Of a stretch of 60,784 nucleotides of DNA, positions 15,406 through 25,837 are shown one piece after another. Source of the stretch: Bacteroidota bacterium. GTDB taxonomy: Bacteria > Bacteroidota > Bacteroidia > JABDFU01. The translations under genes and the position numbers were made by a program. Numbering within the stretch: position 1 is the stretch's first letter; each line of letters starts with the position of its first letter. The notes below the pieces were generated by a model. It did no database searches. It was given only the letters and a program-made list of their open reading frames with translations, and was not told where the DNA came from. Where the stretch lies: NCBI GenBank assembly GCA_016183775.1, contig JACPDY010000015.1, positions 1-60,784 on the forward strand, written 5' to 3'.

Positions 15406-18003
15406 ATGGAGATCCCTAAAACATATAATCCCAAAAGCACCGAAGGCAAGTGGTATAGCTATTGGCTGAAACACAAATTCTTCCGATCGGTTCCGGATAA
15501 GCGCGAACCTTATACAATTGTTATTCCTCCTCCAAATGTTACGGGAGTATTGCATATGGGGCATATGCTTAATAATACTATACAGGATGTATTGATCAGA
15601 AGGGCCCGTATGATGGGTAAAAATGCCTGCTGGGTTCCGGGTACCGATCATGCATCCATTGCAACAGAGGCTAAAGTTGTTGCCATGCTCAAAGAAAAGG
15701 GCATAAAAAAAGCTGATCTGACCCGTGAAGAATTTTTAAAATATGCCTGGGAATGGAAAGAAAAATATGGAGGGATCATTCTCGAACAATTGAAAAAACT
15801 TGGGGCCTCCTGCGATTGGGATCGTACCCGTTTCACGATGGAGAATGACCTGAGTGAAGCAGTTATTGATGTATTTATTGACTTGCATAAAAAAGGTCAT
15901 ATTTACCGCGGCCATCGCATGGTGAATTGGGATCCGGTCGGATTAACCGCTGTATCGGACGAAGAAGTGATCCACAAAGAGGTAAATTCGAAATTATATT
16001 ATGTGCGCTATCAAATCGAAGGCACAAATGAATGGATAACCGTTGCAACAACTCGTCCTGAAACCATTTTAGGCGATACTGCCGTTTGTGTTCATCCTGA
16101 CGATGAACGCTACAAACACCTGAAAGATAAAAAAGCGATCGTGCCTATTGTAAATAGGCTTGTTCCGATAATTTTTGACTCCTATATAGACCTAGCTTTT
16201 GGTACAGGCGCGTTAAAGGTTACACCGGCACATGATATTAATGATTATAACCTAGGTATTAAATACAAACTTGAAGTAATTGATACTCTTTCTCTTGATG
16301 GCAGAATGAGTCCTGAGGCAGGTTTCTATATAGGCGAAGACCGCTTTGTTGTTCGTAAAAAAATTGCGAAAGACCTTGAGGCCATGGGCCAAATTGTTAA
16401 GGTTGAAGAGATCAAAAACAAAGTAGGTTATTCTGAGAGAACTGATGCAGTTATTGAGCCCCGGATATCCCTGCAGTGGTTCCTAAAGATGGATAAATTA
16501 GCGAAGCCTGCATTGGAAAATGTAGTGAATGGAAATGTAAAACTGATCCCGGATAAATTTATCAATACATACAAACATTGGATGGAAAATGTACATGACT
16601 GGTGCATCAGCCGTCAATTATGGTGGGGACAACGGATCCCGGCCTGGTACGATGAAAAGGGAAATTACGTTGTTGCAAAAACAAAAGAACAAGCCATTGA
16701 AAAATTAAGAATTAAGAATGGAGAATTAAGAATTGAAAATATAAAGCAAGACGAAGATGTTTTAGATACCTGGTTCTCCTCATGGCTTTGGCCCATTAGC
16801 GTGTTTGATGGATTTAAATATCCTGAAGGCGCTGATATTAAGTATTACTACCCCACAAACGACCTTGTAACCGCTCCCGAAATTTTATTTTTTTGGGTTG
16901 CACGGATGATCGTTGCCGGATATGAATATAGGGGTGAAAAGCCTTTTTCAAATGTATACCTCACCGGGATTGTACGCGACAAACAAGGCCGTAAAATGTC
17001 CAAATCATTGGGCAATTCTCCTGACCCACTGGATCTGATCGAAAAGCACGGGGCCGATGGCGTTCGGGTAGGCATGCTCCTCGCCTCCCCTGCCGGCAAT
17101 GATCTGCCTTTTGATGAATCGCTTTGTGAACAGGGACGGAATTTTTCTAATAAGGTGTGGAATGCTTTTCGTCTCATCAAAGGTTGGAATGTTGATCCCT
17201 CTTCCAAACAACCCGAAGCCAATAAAACAGCCATTGAATGGTTCAATGCCCGCTTTAATGAGCAATTGGAAATAATAAACGACCACTACAGCAAATACCG
17301 TATGAGTGAGGCTTTAATGAGCAGTTATAAACTTGTATGGGATGACTTCTGCTCCTGGTATCTCGAGATGATCAAACCGGAATTCGTTGATGGACAAAGT
17401 AAGCCTATCGATAAAACGACTTATGACGCTTCAATTGGTTTCATTGAGAATATTTTAAAAGTATTGCATCCTTTCATGCCATTTATTACAGAAGATATCT
17501 GGCATCTACTGAATGAACGAACTGAACAGGATTGTATTATCGTCGCCGAATGGCCAACCAATGGGCAATTAGATCAATCACGATTGAACGAATTTACTGT
17601 GATCAGCGAAGTTGTGAATTCGATAAGAGGGATAAGAAGCCTAACAATTAAAGTTCTACCTGAAAACGCAAGCAGGCATTGGGACAACCTGATCTGCAAA
17701 CTTTGTAACCTATCCGAAATAATATACAGCGAAGATAAACCGTCTAACAGCATTTCCTTTGTTGTTAAACAATTTGAATGCCATATACCTGTTTTAGCAA
17801 ATATTGACCCAAAAGCTGAAAAAGAACGCCTGCAAAAAGAACTGGAATACAACAAAGGCTTTTTAAGATCGGTACACGCCAAACTGGCAAATGAACGATT
17901 TGTTGCCAATGCCAAACCCGAAATAATACAAACTGAAAAACAGAAACAGGCAGACGCAGAAGCAAAAATAAAAGCCATCGAAGAGCAGTTAACCAACCTT
18001 TAA
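15406..18003 (+). CDS. valS: valyl-tRNA synthetase
   Basis: The 865-aa class I synthetase charges tRNA-Val. The HIGH motif reads HMGH (50-53) in [16 protein letters not shown] and the KMSKS motif is at 530-534. The editing (CP1) domain shows [19 protein letters not shown], followed by the tRNA-binding anticodon domain and a C-terminal coiled coil (about 810-865) typical of ValRS. ATG 15406 is chosen because the longer frame would run through the tRNA gene. Residues about 433-445 ([12 protein letters not shown]) look like translated AT-rich repeat DNA. The gene converges with the YdcF gene. Confidence 0.96.
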   Translation: MEIPKTYNPKSTEGKWYSYWLKHKFFRSVPDKREPYTIVIPPPNVTGVLHMGHMLNNTIQDVLIRRARMMGKNACWVPGTDHASIATEAKVVAMLKEKGIKKADLTREEFLKYAWEWKEKYGGIILEQLKKLGASCDWDRTRFTMENDLSEAVIDVFIDLHKKGHIYRGHRMVNWDPVGLTAVSDEEVIHKEVNSKLYYVRYQIEGTNEWITVATTRPETILGDTAVCVHPDDERYKHLKDKKAIVPIVNRLVPIIFDSYIDLAFGTGALKVTPAHDINDYNLGIKYKLEVIDTLSLDGRMSPEAGFYIGEDRFVVRKKIAKDLEAMGQIVKVEEIKNKVGYSERTDAVIEPRISLQWFLKMDKLAKPALENVVNGNVKLIPDKFINTYKHWMENVHDWCISRQLWWGQRIPAWYDEKGNYVVAKTKEQAIEKLRIKNGELRIENIKQDEDVLDTWFSSWLWPISVFDGFKYPEGADIKYYYPTNDLVTAPEILFFWVARMIVAGYEYRGEKPFSNVYLTGIVRDKQGRKMSKSLGNSPDPLDLIEKHGADGVRVGMLLASPAGNDLPFDESLCEQGRNFSNKVWNAFRLIKGWNVDPSSKQPEANKTAIEWFNARFNEQLEIINDHYSKYRMSEALMSSYKLVWDDFCSWYLEMIKPEFVDGQSKPIDKTTYDASIGFIENILKVLHPFMPFITEDIWHLLNERTEQDCIIVAEWPTNGQLDQSRLNEFTVISEVVNSIRGIRSLTIKVLPENASRHWDNLICKLCNLSEIIYSEDKPSNSISFVVKQFECHIPVLANIDPKAEKERLQKELEYNKGFLRSVHAKLANERFVANAKPEIIQTEKQKQADAEAKIKAIEEQLTNL
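16702..16740 (+). repeat. AT-rich short repeat inside valS
   Basis: The word GAATTAAGAATT recurs within 39 bp and reads in frame as [12 protein letters not shown], between the EQAIEK and QDEDVLDTW segments of ValRS. A similar AT-rich run (AATTATGAATGAAGAATG) lies in the intergenic DNA at 60031-60061. Confidence 0.5.
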
Positions 18004-18010
18004 ACCCCAA

Positions 18011-18166
18011 CTATGCATTAGAAAAATCTAATGCATAGCGATTAAGAAAATCAACCGTTTCGGCTGCACTTTGTTTCACCGAAAAGGTGATTTTCTAAGT
18101 CGGGATAAACCCAACTAATGCAGATAGTTCGGCTCATTCTTCGCCTTCTACTGCATAAGTTGGGTT
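18011..18166. repeat. cluster of inverted repeats between valS and the YdcF gene
   Basis: Three stem-loops fill this convergent gap. The first has a perfect 12-bp stem (18011-18022 / 18027-18038, CTATGCATTAGA). A second, 18045-18096 (AGAAAATCAACC / GGTGATTTTCT), encloses a TCACC-GAAAA-GGTGA hairpin at 18076-18090. The third pairs 18108-18123 with 18151-18166 over 16 bp with one mismatch (AACCCAACTAATGCAG). The first may end valS transcription; none has a long T-run. Confidence 0.6.
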
Positions 18167-18926
18167 AAATATATCCGGTAATTTTATAACTAAAGTATCC
18201 TATCAATTCATGATTTAGGATATACCAATTGGCCAATGTATAAGCATTGGGCAAGAGCAAATGATCTAATTCAAACTTGCGTGGTCCGCTCATTCTGTCG
18301 GCACTGTATGGGTCTGTCTTTACTCTCTCTTTTTCAAAGCATTTTACAGCCCTTCGTAAATGCCAGGCCGATGTGATCAACAGGTATTTACCATTCGGCA
18401 CTTCTTTTTGTAAAATGGGCGCTGTGAAAACCGCATTCTCATGTGTATTGCGCGAATCATTTTCAATAATAATATCCTGTTCCGGAATACCTATCAGGGT
18501 CAGGTACCGTTTTATCCAAACGCCTTCCTTCTCATCCGGATGCAACAAGCTTCCGGAGCCGCCGCAATATATGATCTTTTTTATTTTACCCTTTTTGTAC
18601 AATTCAACAGCCTGGAAGAGCCGGTCGCTTTGCTGTAAAAATTGTATCCTGTTAATTTTGGGATCAAAATGGATAGTGCTGCCCAACACGATGCCGGCAT
18701 CATATACTGGTAACCGATCTGCAGATAGCGCCGGCACCTCCCATAAACGCATGGCCTCATCAAACAAAAACGGATTTGAAAACACAACGAAAAGGATAAT
18801 GGCAATTTTCAAAAAACTCCTTTTTAAATGTTCACGTTTACCCAGCCACGCATATAACAACAGAGCAAGGATCCATACGACGGGATTAATAAAAAATGAA
18901 AATACTTTAGAAACTAAAAAAAACAT
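18165..18926 (-). CDS. YdcF/SanA/ElyC-like membrane protein (DUF218)
   Basis: The 253-aa protein has two N-terminal hydrophobic segments (about 7-28 and 37-54) followed by a DUF218 domain. Motifs are DAGIVLGSTI, QSDRLFQAVELYKKGKIKKIIYCGGSG, ENDSRNTHENA and LLITSAWHLRRA (the conserved T-S-x-x-H-x-x-R). Relatives (SanA, ElyC) affect envelope integrity and peptidoglycan or undecaprenyl-phosphate use, but the reaction is not established. It converges with valS and diverges from the aminopeptidase gene. Confidence 0.85.
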   Translation of the reverse strand: MFFLVSKVFSFFINPVVWILALLLYAWLGKREHLKRSFLKIAIILFVVFSNPFLFDEAMRLWEVPALSADRLPVYDAGIVLGSTIHFDPKINRIQFLQQSDRLFQAVELYKKGKIKKIIYCGGSGSLLHPDEKEGVWIKRYLTLIGIPEQDIIIENDSRNTHENAVFTAPILQKEVPNGKYLLITSAWHLRRAVKCFEKERVKTDPYSADRMSGPRKFELDHLLLPNAYTLANWYILNHELIGYFSYKITGYI

Positions 18927-19069
18927 ATCTTAAGTAATTAATACGAAACGCGAGACATTCACAAACACATTAAAATTAATGAAAGATTGTAAGTAATTTA
19001 CGAATAAGTGCCGGCTTAGATGATTAATTTTGTTGATGTATAAACACTTTCAAATTTTAAAGCTAAAAA

Positions 19070-20104
19070 ATGAAATTTAAATTTATGTTTAAATTTTTTT
19101 TTGATATTTCCCTGGTATTCATCATTGGATTATTAATGGCTTATAATCAATTGATCATTTATGGTTTAAAAATGGGAAAGGGTCAGTTACACATTGTATT
19201 GAATACCCGTCCGATCGATGATTGCCTGAATGACAAACAGTTTCCCGATTCGTTAAAGTCAAAGTTGCTTTTAATAAAAGAGGTCAGGCAATACGCGATA
19301 GACAGTTTAGGATTAAACAATTCCCCGAATTATGCTACTGTTTATGACCAGCAGAACAAACCTGCAATATGGGTAGTAACAGCCTGTGAACCATTTGCAT
19401 TTAAAGCAAAGGAATGGAAGTTTCCGATCGTTGGCATCGTGCCATACAAGGGCTTTTTCAAAAAAGAAGAGGCAAAAGCCCAGCAGATATCACTTTTAAG
19501 TGAAGGTTACGACACTAAACTGGGCACAACCAGCGGATGGTCAACACTCGGCTGGTTCAGGGATCCTATATTATCTAATATGCTTTATCAATCTGAAGGC
19601 GAACTTGCCGACCTGATCATTCATGAACTCACACATTCTTCCATATTTATGAAAAGTGATGTTCAGCGAAATGAAAACCTGGCAAGCTTTGTAGGCGATG
19701 TTGGCGCAAAAAAATTCCTTATTCACAAATTCGGAATTTACTCAAAAGAATACATCACATTTATGAATGATCAGCATGATGAATTAATGTACAACGAGTA
19801 CATGCTGAACAGCATGAAACAATTAGATGCGCTCTATAAATCATTTAACACAGGGACAAGTATTGACGAGAAAAAAAAATTGAAGGAAAAAATAATCATC
19901 AATATTGTCCTGGGAGTGAGCAAACTTAACCTGTTCAACAAAACAAAATATTTTAAGATTAGTAAACGTGCGCTAACCTGTAAGAACGCATTTTTTATGG
20001 AATTTGTCCGTTACGATTCGCAGCGTGGTTATTTTGAGACTGAGTTAAGTAAGGAAAAAAATAGCGACATCGCCGCCTTTATTAAACATCAAAAAAATTT
20101 ATAA
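19070..20104 (+). CDS. predicted zinc aminopeptidase (PF10023-like)
   Basis: The 344-aa protein has one N-terminal membrane segment (about 9-31). The zinc motif is HELTH (185-189) in LADLIIHELTHSS, with a downstream glutamate at 202 in RNENLASFVGD, the arrangement of the predicted-aminopeptidase family PF10023. Family members are mostly annotated without experiments. The sequence GWSTLGWFRDPILSNML just before the motif is typical. It is the last gene before the polysaccharide locus, with 281 bp of repeat-rich DNA after it. Confidence 0.82.
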   Translation: MKFKFMFKFFFDISLVFIIGLLMAYNQLIIYGLKMGKGQLHIVLNTRPIDDCLNDKQFPDSLKSKLLLIKEVRQYAIDSLGLNNSPNYATVYDQQNKPAIWVVTACEPFAFKAKEWKFPIVGIVPYKGFFKKEEAKAQQISLLSEGYDTKLGTTSGWSTLGWFRDPILSNMLYQSEGELADLIIHELTHSSIFMKSDVQRNENLASFVGDVGAKKFLIHKFGIYSKEYITFMNDQHDELMYNEYMLNSMKQLDALYKSFNTGTSIDEKKKLKEKIIINIVLGVSKLNLFNKTKYFKISKRALTCKNAFFMEFVRYDSQRGYFETELSKEKNSDIAAFIKHQKNL

Positions 20105-20176
20105 CTAATAACGGATCTTTTCAAGATTATAGTCGTATAGTTCCAACCCGATTAGGTTACGAAAGCTAAAACCCTT

Positions 20177-20257
20177 GCCACCAAATCACCAAAACCCGCG
20201 AAAAAATTTGGTGAAATTTAGTGCTTTCGTGCGTGGCTGCCGGCAGGTTTTAGTGGC
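20177..20257. repeat. degenerate intergenic repeat before pseB
   Basis: The region holds CACCAAAT (20179-20186) / ATTTGGTG (20206-20213) as an inverted repeat, AACCCGC, and TTTAGTGGCA (20248-20257). The same words occur around 797-850. It looks like a decayed copy of the same repeat; no coding capacity is visible. Confidence 0.45.
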
Positions 20258-20317
20258 AAAAAAACAAGTACCTTATTAACTGACAAGCTTTTATTAAGAA
20301 GTTCCCCATTTTTTACA

Positions 20318-20325
20318 TAATTTTG
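20318..20325 (+). promoter_or_regulatory. possible -7 promoter element for pseB
   Basis: TAATTTTG fits TAnnTTTG, 60 bp before the pseB GTG. A T-rich segment (20289-20292) lies about 25 bp upstream, longer than the usual spacer, so support is partial. Confidence 0.4.
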
Positions 20326-20385
20326 GCAAAGAACTATTATAAGCGCATTTTGATCAATACGCTTGGTAATTAAAACAAAAACACT

Positions 20386-21405
20386 GTGCAAAACCTTTCT
20401 TTCGACAATAAAACTATCCTGATAACAGGCGGGACCGGATCACTGGGTAAACATTTAACCAAAACTATCCTGGAGCGATATAAAGTGAAAAAACTCATTA
20501 TTTTTTCAAGGGATGAGTTGAAGCAATTTGAAATGTCGCACACTTTTCCTGAATCAAAATATCCGCAGATTCGTTTTTTTATAGGTGATATCAGGGACAA
20601 AGAACGCCTTAAGCGCGCCTTTGAAGGCGTGAACATTGTCATTCATGCTGCCGCACTGAAACAAGTACCTGCAGCGGAATACAACCCAATCGAGTTCATC
20701 AATACAAATGTTATAGGAGCTGAAAATATTGTAAGTGCCTCTCTTGATGCGGGAGTGCAATCGGTTGTAGCCCTGTCAACCGACAAAGCCGCTGCGCCTA
20801 TAAATTTATACGGCGCCACAAAATTATGTTCCGATAAACTTTTTGTAGCTGCTAACAACATAAAAGGAAGCAGGGATATTCGTTTGTCAGTGGTCAGATA
20901 CGGAAACGTTATGGGTTCAAGAGGTTCTGTCATGCCATTTTTTCTCGAAAAAAGAAAAAGCGGAACATTGCCTATAACACATGAAGAAATGACCCGGTTC
21001 AACATTTCACTACAGGAAGGTGTTGACCTCGTTTTATATGCCATTCAATATGCCTGGGGTGGAGAAATATTTGTTCCTAAGATACCCTCCTTTAGAATTA
21101 CAGAACTGGCAGAAGCTATAGCACCTGAGTGCAAGACAAAAATAGTTGGCATCCGCCCCGGTGAAAAAATCCACGAGGAAATGATCACTGAATCGGATGC
21201 AATGCTGACGGTTGACATCGGAAAATATTATGCTATTCTTCCACACCAGCCTACCTGGGATAAGGCCGAATACCTCAAAAAATATAAAGGCAAGCATGTG
21301 CCTGAGGGTTTCAGGTATAACTCCGGCACTAATTCCGAATGGTTATCTGTAACTCAACTCAGGAAGCTTATCAAGGCTGAAATCGATCCGGATTTTAAGG
21401 CTTAG
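20386..21405 (+). CDS. pseB: UDP-N-acetylglucosamine 4,6-dehydratase (inverting), first pseudaminic acid enzyme
   Basis: The 339-aa SDR enzyme makes UDP-2-acetamido-2,6-dideoxy-beta-L-arabino-hexos-4-ulose from UDP-GlcNAc. The NAD(P) loop is TGGTGSLG (14-21). The active site shows STDKAAAPINLYGATK (131-146) with Tyr 142 and Lys 146. RNITRPGEK-like words appear as GIRPGEKIHEEMITE. The length and the DKA/YGATK signature fit PseB rather than the retaining WbpM-type. The start is GTG. It begins the polysaccharide locus, but the next pse gene on this strand is 3.4 kb away because an antisense gene intervenes. Confidence 0.92.
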   Translation: MQNLSFDNKTILITGGTGSLGKHLTKTILERYKVKKLIIFSRDELKQFEMSHTFPESKYPQIRFFIGDIRDKERLKRAFEGVNIVIHAAALKQVPAAEYNPIEFINTNVIGAENIVSASLDAGVQSVVALSTDKAAAPINLYGATKLCSDKLFVAANNIKGSRDIRLSVVRYGNVMGSRGSVMPFFLEKRKSGTLPITHEEMTRFNISLQEGVDLVLYAIQYAWGGEIFVPKIPSFRITELAEAIAPECKTKIVGIRPGEKIHEEMITESDAMLTVDIGKYYAILPHQPTWDKAEYLKKYKGKHVPEGFRYNSGTNSEWLSVTQLRKLIKAEIDPDFKA

Positions 21406-21443
21406 TTTCGACTACTACTGATACAGAAGGATCGGAAGATAGA

Positions 21444-24400
21444 TCAATTGCGGAACTTTACAAACTTCTTAACCCCCTTAGCACTTTTATAGGTGATCTC
21501 ATAGGAATAAACACCATCACCTAAATTATAGGTATAATACTTTATAGTGTTGAAACCTTTGATGGCGGAATATTTTAACCGATCGCTGACCGCTTGTCCC
21601 AGTTTATCATAAACAATTAATTCAACTTCCGCATCTGAAGGAACAATAAGCGGTATTGTAATGTAGTCTGATGCCGGATTTGGGCTTGGTTCAGGCAAAA
21701 TAAATTCATTGCTCTTTAATCCAATACATATTTCATTATCAGTAGAATTAGCATCCTGAAAGCCATTTGGTTTTTTGGCAGTAACACAAATATAATTATG
21801 CGCGCTTGTAGTGTTTAACCGTGGAGACGTTTTGAACGTATATGAAGAAATACCCCCAATACTTAAATTTCCCGTCCACGATTCTTTAAACCCGTTATCT
21901 CCATCTATATCCACAATAAAATCAGCGGCGGTCAGCGGCCGGGTGGATGCATTACCGAAGCTGACAGTTACATTTAAAAAATTATCCGCATCAACATCCG
22001 CCTGCACCTGCAATAATGCTATATCATATTTCGCATATTGCAGCTGAAATGTCTGAGATGAGGAATTTACACAACCATTATTATCAGTAAGCGCTAAACT
22101 TATTGTGTATGTTCCTGAATCCTGATAGGTATGTGTAGGTGAAGTAAGGCCGCTTTGAAAAGTATCACCAAAATCCCATGCCGAAGTGCCGGCGGCTGAC
22201 AGGTTGGTAAAGCTCACAGCTAATGGAGGATCGCCATAGGTAGGAGAGAATGTAAATCCGACAGTTGGAAGAGCGTTAATTGTAAATGATCTTGTTGTTG
22301 AATCCTTACAACCCTCCAAAGAAGTCACAACGAGTTTAGCGCTATGGCTTCCTGTATTAGAAAAAGGGTTCTTAGGATTTTGCACGGTGAAATTCTGGGC
22401 ACCATCAACTGTCCATAGCCAACCATTTAAAGATGAACTATTCACTATTGAACTATCAATTAAGTTAATGCTATCGTTCACACAAAACGGACCGGATAAA
22501 CCGATTTTAGCCAAAGGGGTATTGTAAATTGTAAGGGGTGTAATTACTGTATCATAACAGCCATTATTCGCTCCTACAATATACTTTACGATATAGGTCC
22601 ATGCAATATTATAGGTATGATTGGGGTTTTTTATCGTTGAAGAACCTGCATCTCCGAAATCAGTTTTCCAGGTTTGAATTACAGAAGGCGATATAATGGT
22701 GGAATTATCAGTAAAAAATATCTTTTGCTTTTCACAGGTCAGCGAGGTTGAAAATTGAGCCGTAGGTGCCGGCTGAACAGTAACTGACTTCACTAAAGAG
22801 TCTGCACATCCTTTATTGTTTAGAACAACAAACTTAACAGCATTCACACCCGAAGCGGTAAATTTATGATTGGGACTCGCAAGCGTGCTTGTATTATTTG
22901 CCCCACTGGCAGGATCGGCAAAATTCCAGGAATAGCTTTGAGCAGAGTATCCTCTCAGGTCCGAAAGGTTAGTAAAGCCAACATTATCGCCACTGCAGGC
23001 CAATGAATTTGAAAAGAACACCAATGGTTTCGGATATATATGCAGCTGCAACGTTGTGTCTTTGGAACAGCCAACGTTCGTTGTAACAGATAGTTTAACA
23101 TTAAATACTCCTGTGTCATTAGGTGCCTGATATAGATGCACAGGATTTGTTAATGAAGAAGTTTTTGTATCGCCAAAATCCCATAAACGACCTGTTATTG
23201 AATTACCGCCCGGAGGTAAAGAAAAATCTGTAAATTTAATTGAATCACCCTTGCAACCGCTTGAAAGATAACTGAAGCTTGCTTTAGGAGCAATACCTGA
23301 AATGGAAATATCAATAGTATCCTTTGCTGTGCAATTATTTTTGTCCGATACATTAACCCAATATTTTCCAGGACTTATAATTGTTAATGAGCTTCCTGTA
23401 GAATTATCTGACCAGGTATATATGTTTCCGGGAAATGCCCCGGATTTTAAAACAATTGAATTACCGGAACAAAAAGTAGTATCCGGACCAAGGGAAACCT
23501 GTTGAGAAAAATTGTCAGTATAAATCGACACTGTGTCCGAAAGAACAGTACAACCTGCCCAATCAGTTATTTTAACAGAATATTTTCCCGTCTGGGAAAC
23601 AGTATATAAAGAATCTGTTGAATTATCCTGCCATTTAAATGTAAAATATAATTTACTTAATTGTGTATTCCATACCAACGGCGATTCAACACAAATAGTA
23701 TCATTGAAAGAACTTGAATAATTTATTGAAGGTATAACTACCTGAACGGTATCAGAATGAGAAAAACCAAAATCGTCCAACGCTTTAATCCAATAAGTTC
23801 CTGAGTTAGTTAATTTAATAGACTTTGTAGTATCGCCTGTTGACCAAACATAGCTTTTATATTTTCCATAGGGTCCGAGAGAAGGACAGAATGTTGTAAC
23901 CGTTGTATCTCTTCCAAGATCAGGTTTACCATAGTATTTGTCGCTTAAATATTTATAAATATTGCTTTTATTGACAGTGGTAATATTTTGTTTATAGATC
24001 AACAACTCATTTATTACACCATCTAAATTTGCCTGTGATGAATAATCAAAACCTAAAAATCCATTTAAAATAAATTTAGGAATCAAAGATGCGGATGACT
24101 GTATATTAAACTTTAATATGCCATTTATAAATAATTTCAGACTGTCTGATCTAACTTCAATTTCATATAAATAAAAATTACTAACCGCAGGAGGAGCGTT
24201 GCTGATTTGACGATAATCTATACCAAAATTCCGATTGGCCACATAATTAAATGTGCCACTACCGTTATCAGTTCCTCCAATTTCAAATCCCAATTCCAAA
24301 ACAGAACTATCAACCGGGCTTGAGGCAACTCTGAATAATCCGTTGAAATTTTTCCGCAAATTATTTTTGCCAACTATAAAAAAAGTAAAGCCTTGTGTTA

Positions 24401-24695
24401 AATCCATTTTTAATAAACTTTCCAGATATGTTGATGTTCCATTAAAAAGAAGGCCCGGCTTATCATTAAATACAGAATCCTTCCATAAGGGCATATTTCC
24501 AATCGTTCCCTGAACAAAGTGGTTATTATTGCCACTATAATCATTCCATTGTTGAACATTTTTAAAGCCATCATAAGTAACTCCGCTATCTGCCTTCAAC
24601 CAAAGCAGCATATTGACTTTTGAAATTTGAGAAAAAGCAATATCGGAAAGGAATAGAAAAAGAAACGATATGATTATCTTTAAAGGCTTTTTCAT
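21444..24695 (-). CDS. large secreted PKD-repeat surface protein with T9SS sorting tail
   Basis: The 1083-aa product has a signal peptide (about 1-22). A LamG/concanavalin-like N-terminal region (about 27-250, VNMLLWLKADSG...QWNDYSGNNNHF) is followed by Ig-like segments and about five PKD-type domains (WDFGDTKTS, WNFADPASG, WKTDFGDAG, WLWTVDG, WDFGDTFQS), then a CARDB-like stretch. The last about 80 residues (EPSPNPASDYITIPL ... VYDKLGQAV ... GVYSYEITYKS) are a type A T9SS C-terminal signal. The protein should be exported by the type IX system and attached to the cell surface, often through an anionic LPS. It lies antisense between pseB and pseG, where pseC would be expected. Confidence 0.88.
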   Translation of the reverse strand: MKKPLKIIISFLFLFLSDIAFSQISKVNMLLWLKADSGVTYDGFKNVQQWNDYSGNNNHFVQGTIGNMPLWKDSVFNDKPGLLFNGTSTYLESLLKMDLTQGFTFFIVGKNNLRKNFNGLFRVASSPVDSSVLELGFEIGGTDNGSGTFNYVANRNFGIDYRQISNAPPAVSNFYLYEIEVRSDSLKLFINGILKFNIQSSASLIPKFILNGFLGFDYSSQANLDGVINELLIYKQNITTVNKSNIYKYLSDKYYGKPDLGRDTTVTTFCPSLGPYGKYKSYVWSTGDTTKSIKLTNSGTYWIKALDDFGFSHSDTVQVVIPSINYSSSFNDTICVESPLVWNTQLSKLYFTFKWQDNSTDSLYTVSQTGKYSVKITDWAGCTVLSDTVSIYTDNFSQQVSLGPDTTFCSGNSIVLKSGAFPGNIYTWSDNSTGSSLTIISPGKYWVNVSDKNNCTAKDTIDISISGIAPKASFSYLSSGCKGDSIKFTDFSLPPGGNSITGRLWDFGDTKTSSLTNPVHLYQAPNDTGVFNVKLSVTTNVGCSKDTTLQLHIYPKPLVFFSNSLACSGDNVGFTNLSDLRGYSAQSYSWNFADPASGANNTSTLASPNHKFTASGVNAVKFVVLNNKGCADSLVKSVTVQPAPTAQFSTSLTCEKQKIFFTDNSTIISPSVIQTWKTDFGDAGSSTIKNPNHTYNIAWTYIVKYIVGANNGCYDTVITPLTIYNTPLAKIGLSGPFCVNDSINLIDSSIVNSSSLNGWLWTVDGAQNFTVQNPKNPFSNTGSHSAKLVVTSLEGCKDSTTRSFTINALPTVGFTFSPTYGDPPLAVSFTNLSAAGTSAWDFGDTFQSGLTSPTHTYQDSGTYTISLALTDNNGCVNSSSQTFQLQYAKYDIALLQVQADVDADNFLNVTVSFGNASTRPLTAADFIVDIDGDNGFKESWTGNLSIGGISSYTFKTSPRLNTTSAHNYICVTAKKPNGFQDANSTDNEICIGLKSNEFILPEPSPNPASDYITIPLIVPSDAEVELIVYDKLGQAVSDRLKYSAIKGFNTIKYYTYNLGDGVYSYEITYKSAKGVKKFVKFRN

Positions 24696-24796
24696 GTGAA
24701 AATTTCATAAATTTACAACAATTTACATTGCAATGCAAAAATGGATCTGATGATACCCGGATTTGATTATGTTCCGCTTGCTCTTAATAAAAAAAC

Positions 24797-25837
24797 ATGA
24801 AACGAGTTCTTTTTAGAGCCAATTATAGTGCAATAATTGGCTTAGGGCACGTAAGCAGGTGTATTGCCTTAGCATCTATTCTCAGGAAAAAATTTAAAAC
24901 CGGGTTTATCACAAATGGAATAAACCCGTCTCTGGAAAAAAAGATAAGATTATCAGCCGACTTCGTTTGTAAAATACCTTTAACGGATGATATCCGGTTG
25001 GATGCAAAGTTAACCGCTAACAGGCTTAAACCGCAAGACATTGTTGTACTTGATGGTTATGATTTCGGCACAATTTACCAAAAAGAATTATTGAAAAAAA
25101 AATGTAAGATTGTTTGCATTGATGATATTCATGATTCCCATTTTATTTCGGATGCTGTGATAAACCATGCTGAAAGCATTAAAAAGACAGCTTATTCAAA
25201 TGAGAAACATACCGCACTCTATTTAGGATTCAAATATGCCATCATTAATCCCGTTTTTCTAAAGGCAGCGGGAAAGAAAACAAATACCATTACAAAACAA
25301 CCGGGAGAATGTTTTATAAATATGGGGGGATCGGATTCGCCGAATAATACATATAAAATAATCAGAGCTTGCCTGCGATTTGACAAACTGAAGAAGATCA
25401 GGGTTGTTATTGGAAAATTATATCCACACAAAAAAGAATTGTTTGATTTAGCGAACAGATACAAATCAAAAATTATGATTTATATCGATATTAGTCCGGA
25501 TCAGATATCCCGATTATTACAAAAATGTGAAGTTGCCATATGCCCGGCCAGTACCATTTCTATTGAATCGTGTGCAATTGGAATAGGACTGATCACAGGA
25601 ATAACCGCTTACAATCAAACTGATATTTATAACAGTTTGATTAAAACAAAATGCGCATTTGGCATAGGCAATATTAACAATCAATCAGAACTTGTTTTGT
25701 CAGGAAAAATCAGAAGATATATCAGAAATAAAAACAAAATCAAAAACAATATAAATAACCAGAAACAATTAATTGATGGGAGATCTCCTGAAAGATTACT
25801 CGCAATTTTTGAATCATTATCAGAATCAAATGATTAA
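24797..25837 (+). CDS. pseG: UDP-2,4-diacetamido-2,4,6-trideoxy-beta-L-altropyranose hydrolase
   Basis: The 346-aa GT-B-fold hydrolase releases UDP to give the free hexose used by PseI. The N-terminal GLGHVSRC (17-24) is the GxGHxxRC loop of PseG, whose histidine is catalytic. Other family words are VLDGYDFG, INMGGSDSPNNT and CPASTISIESCAIGIG in the UDP-binding half. It overlaps pseH by 8 bp and starts a tight pseG-pseH-pseI-pseF run on this strand. Confidence 0.9.
   Translation: MKRVLFRANYSAIIGLGHVSRCIALASILRKKFKTGFITNGINPSLEKKIRLSADFVCKIPLTDDIRLDAKLTANRLKPQDIVVLDGYDFGTIYQKELLKKKCKIVCIDDIHDSHFISDAVINHAESIKKTAYSNEKHTALYLGFKYAIINPVFLKAAGKKTNTITKQPGECFINMGGSDSPNNTYKIIRACLRFDKLKKIRVVIGKLYPHKKELFDLANRYKSKIMIYIDISPDQISRLLQKCEVAICPASTISIESCAIGIGLITGITAYNQTDIYNSLIKTKCAFGIGNINNQSELVLSGKIRRYIRNKNKIKNNINNQKQLIDGRSPERLLAIFESLSESND

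Noticed and set aside
18277-18933. 218-codon open frame antisense to the YdcF gene
   Set aside because: The opposite strand carries the clear DUF218 motifs.
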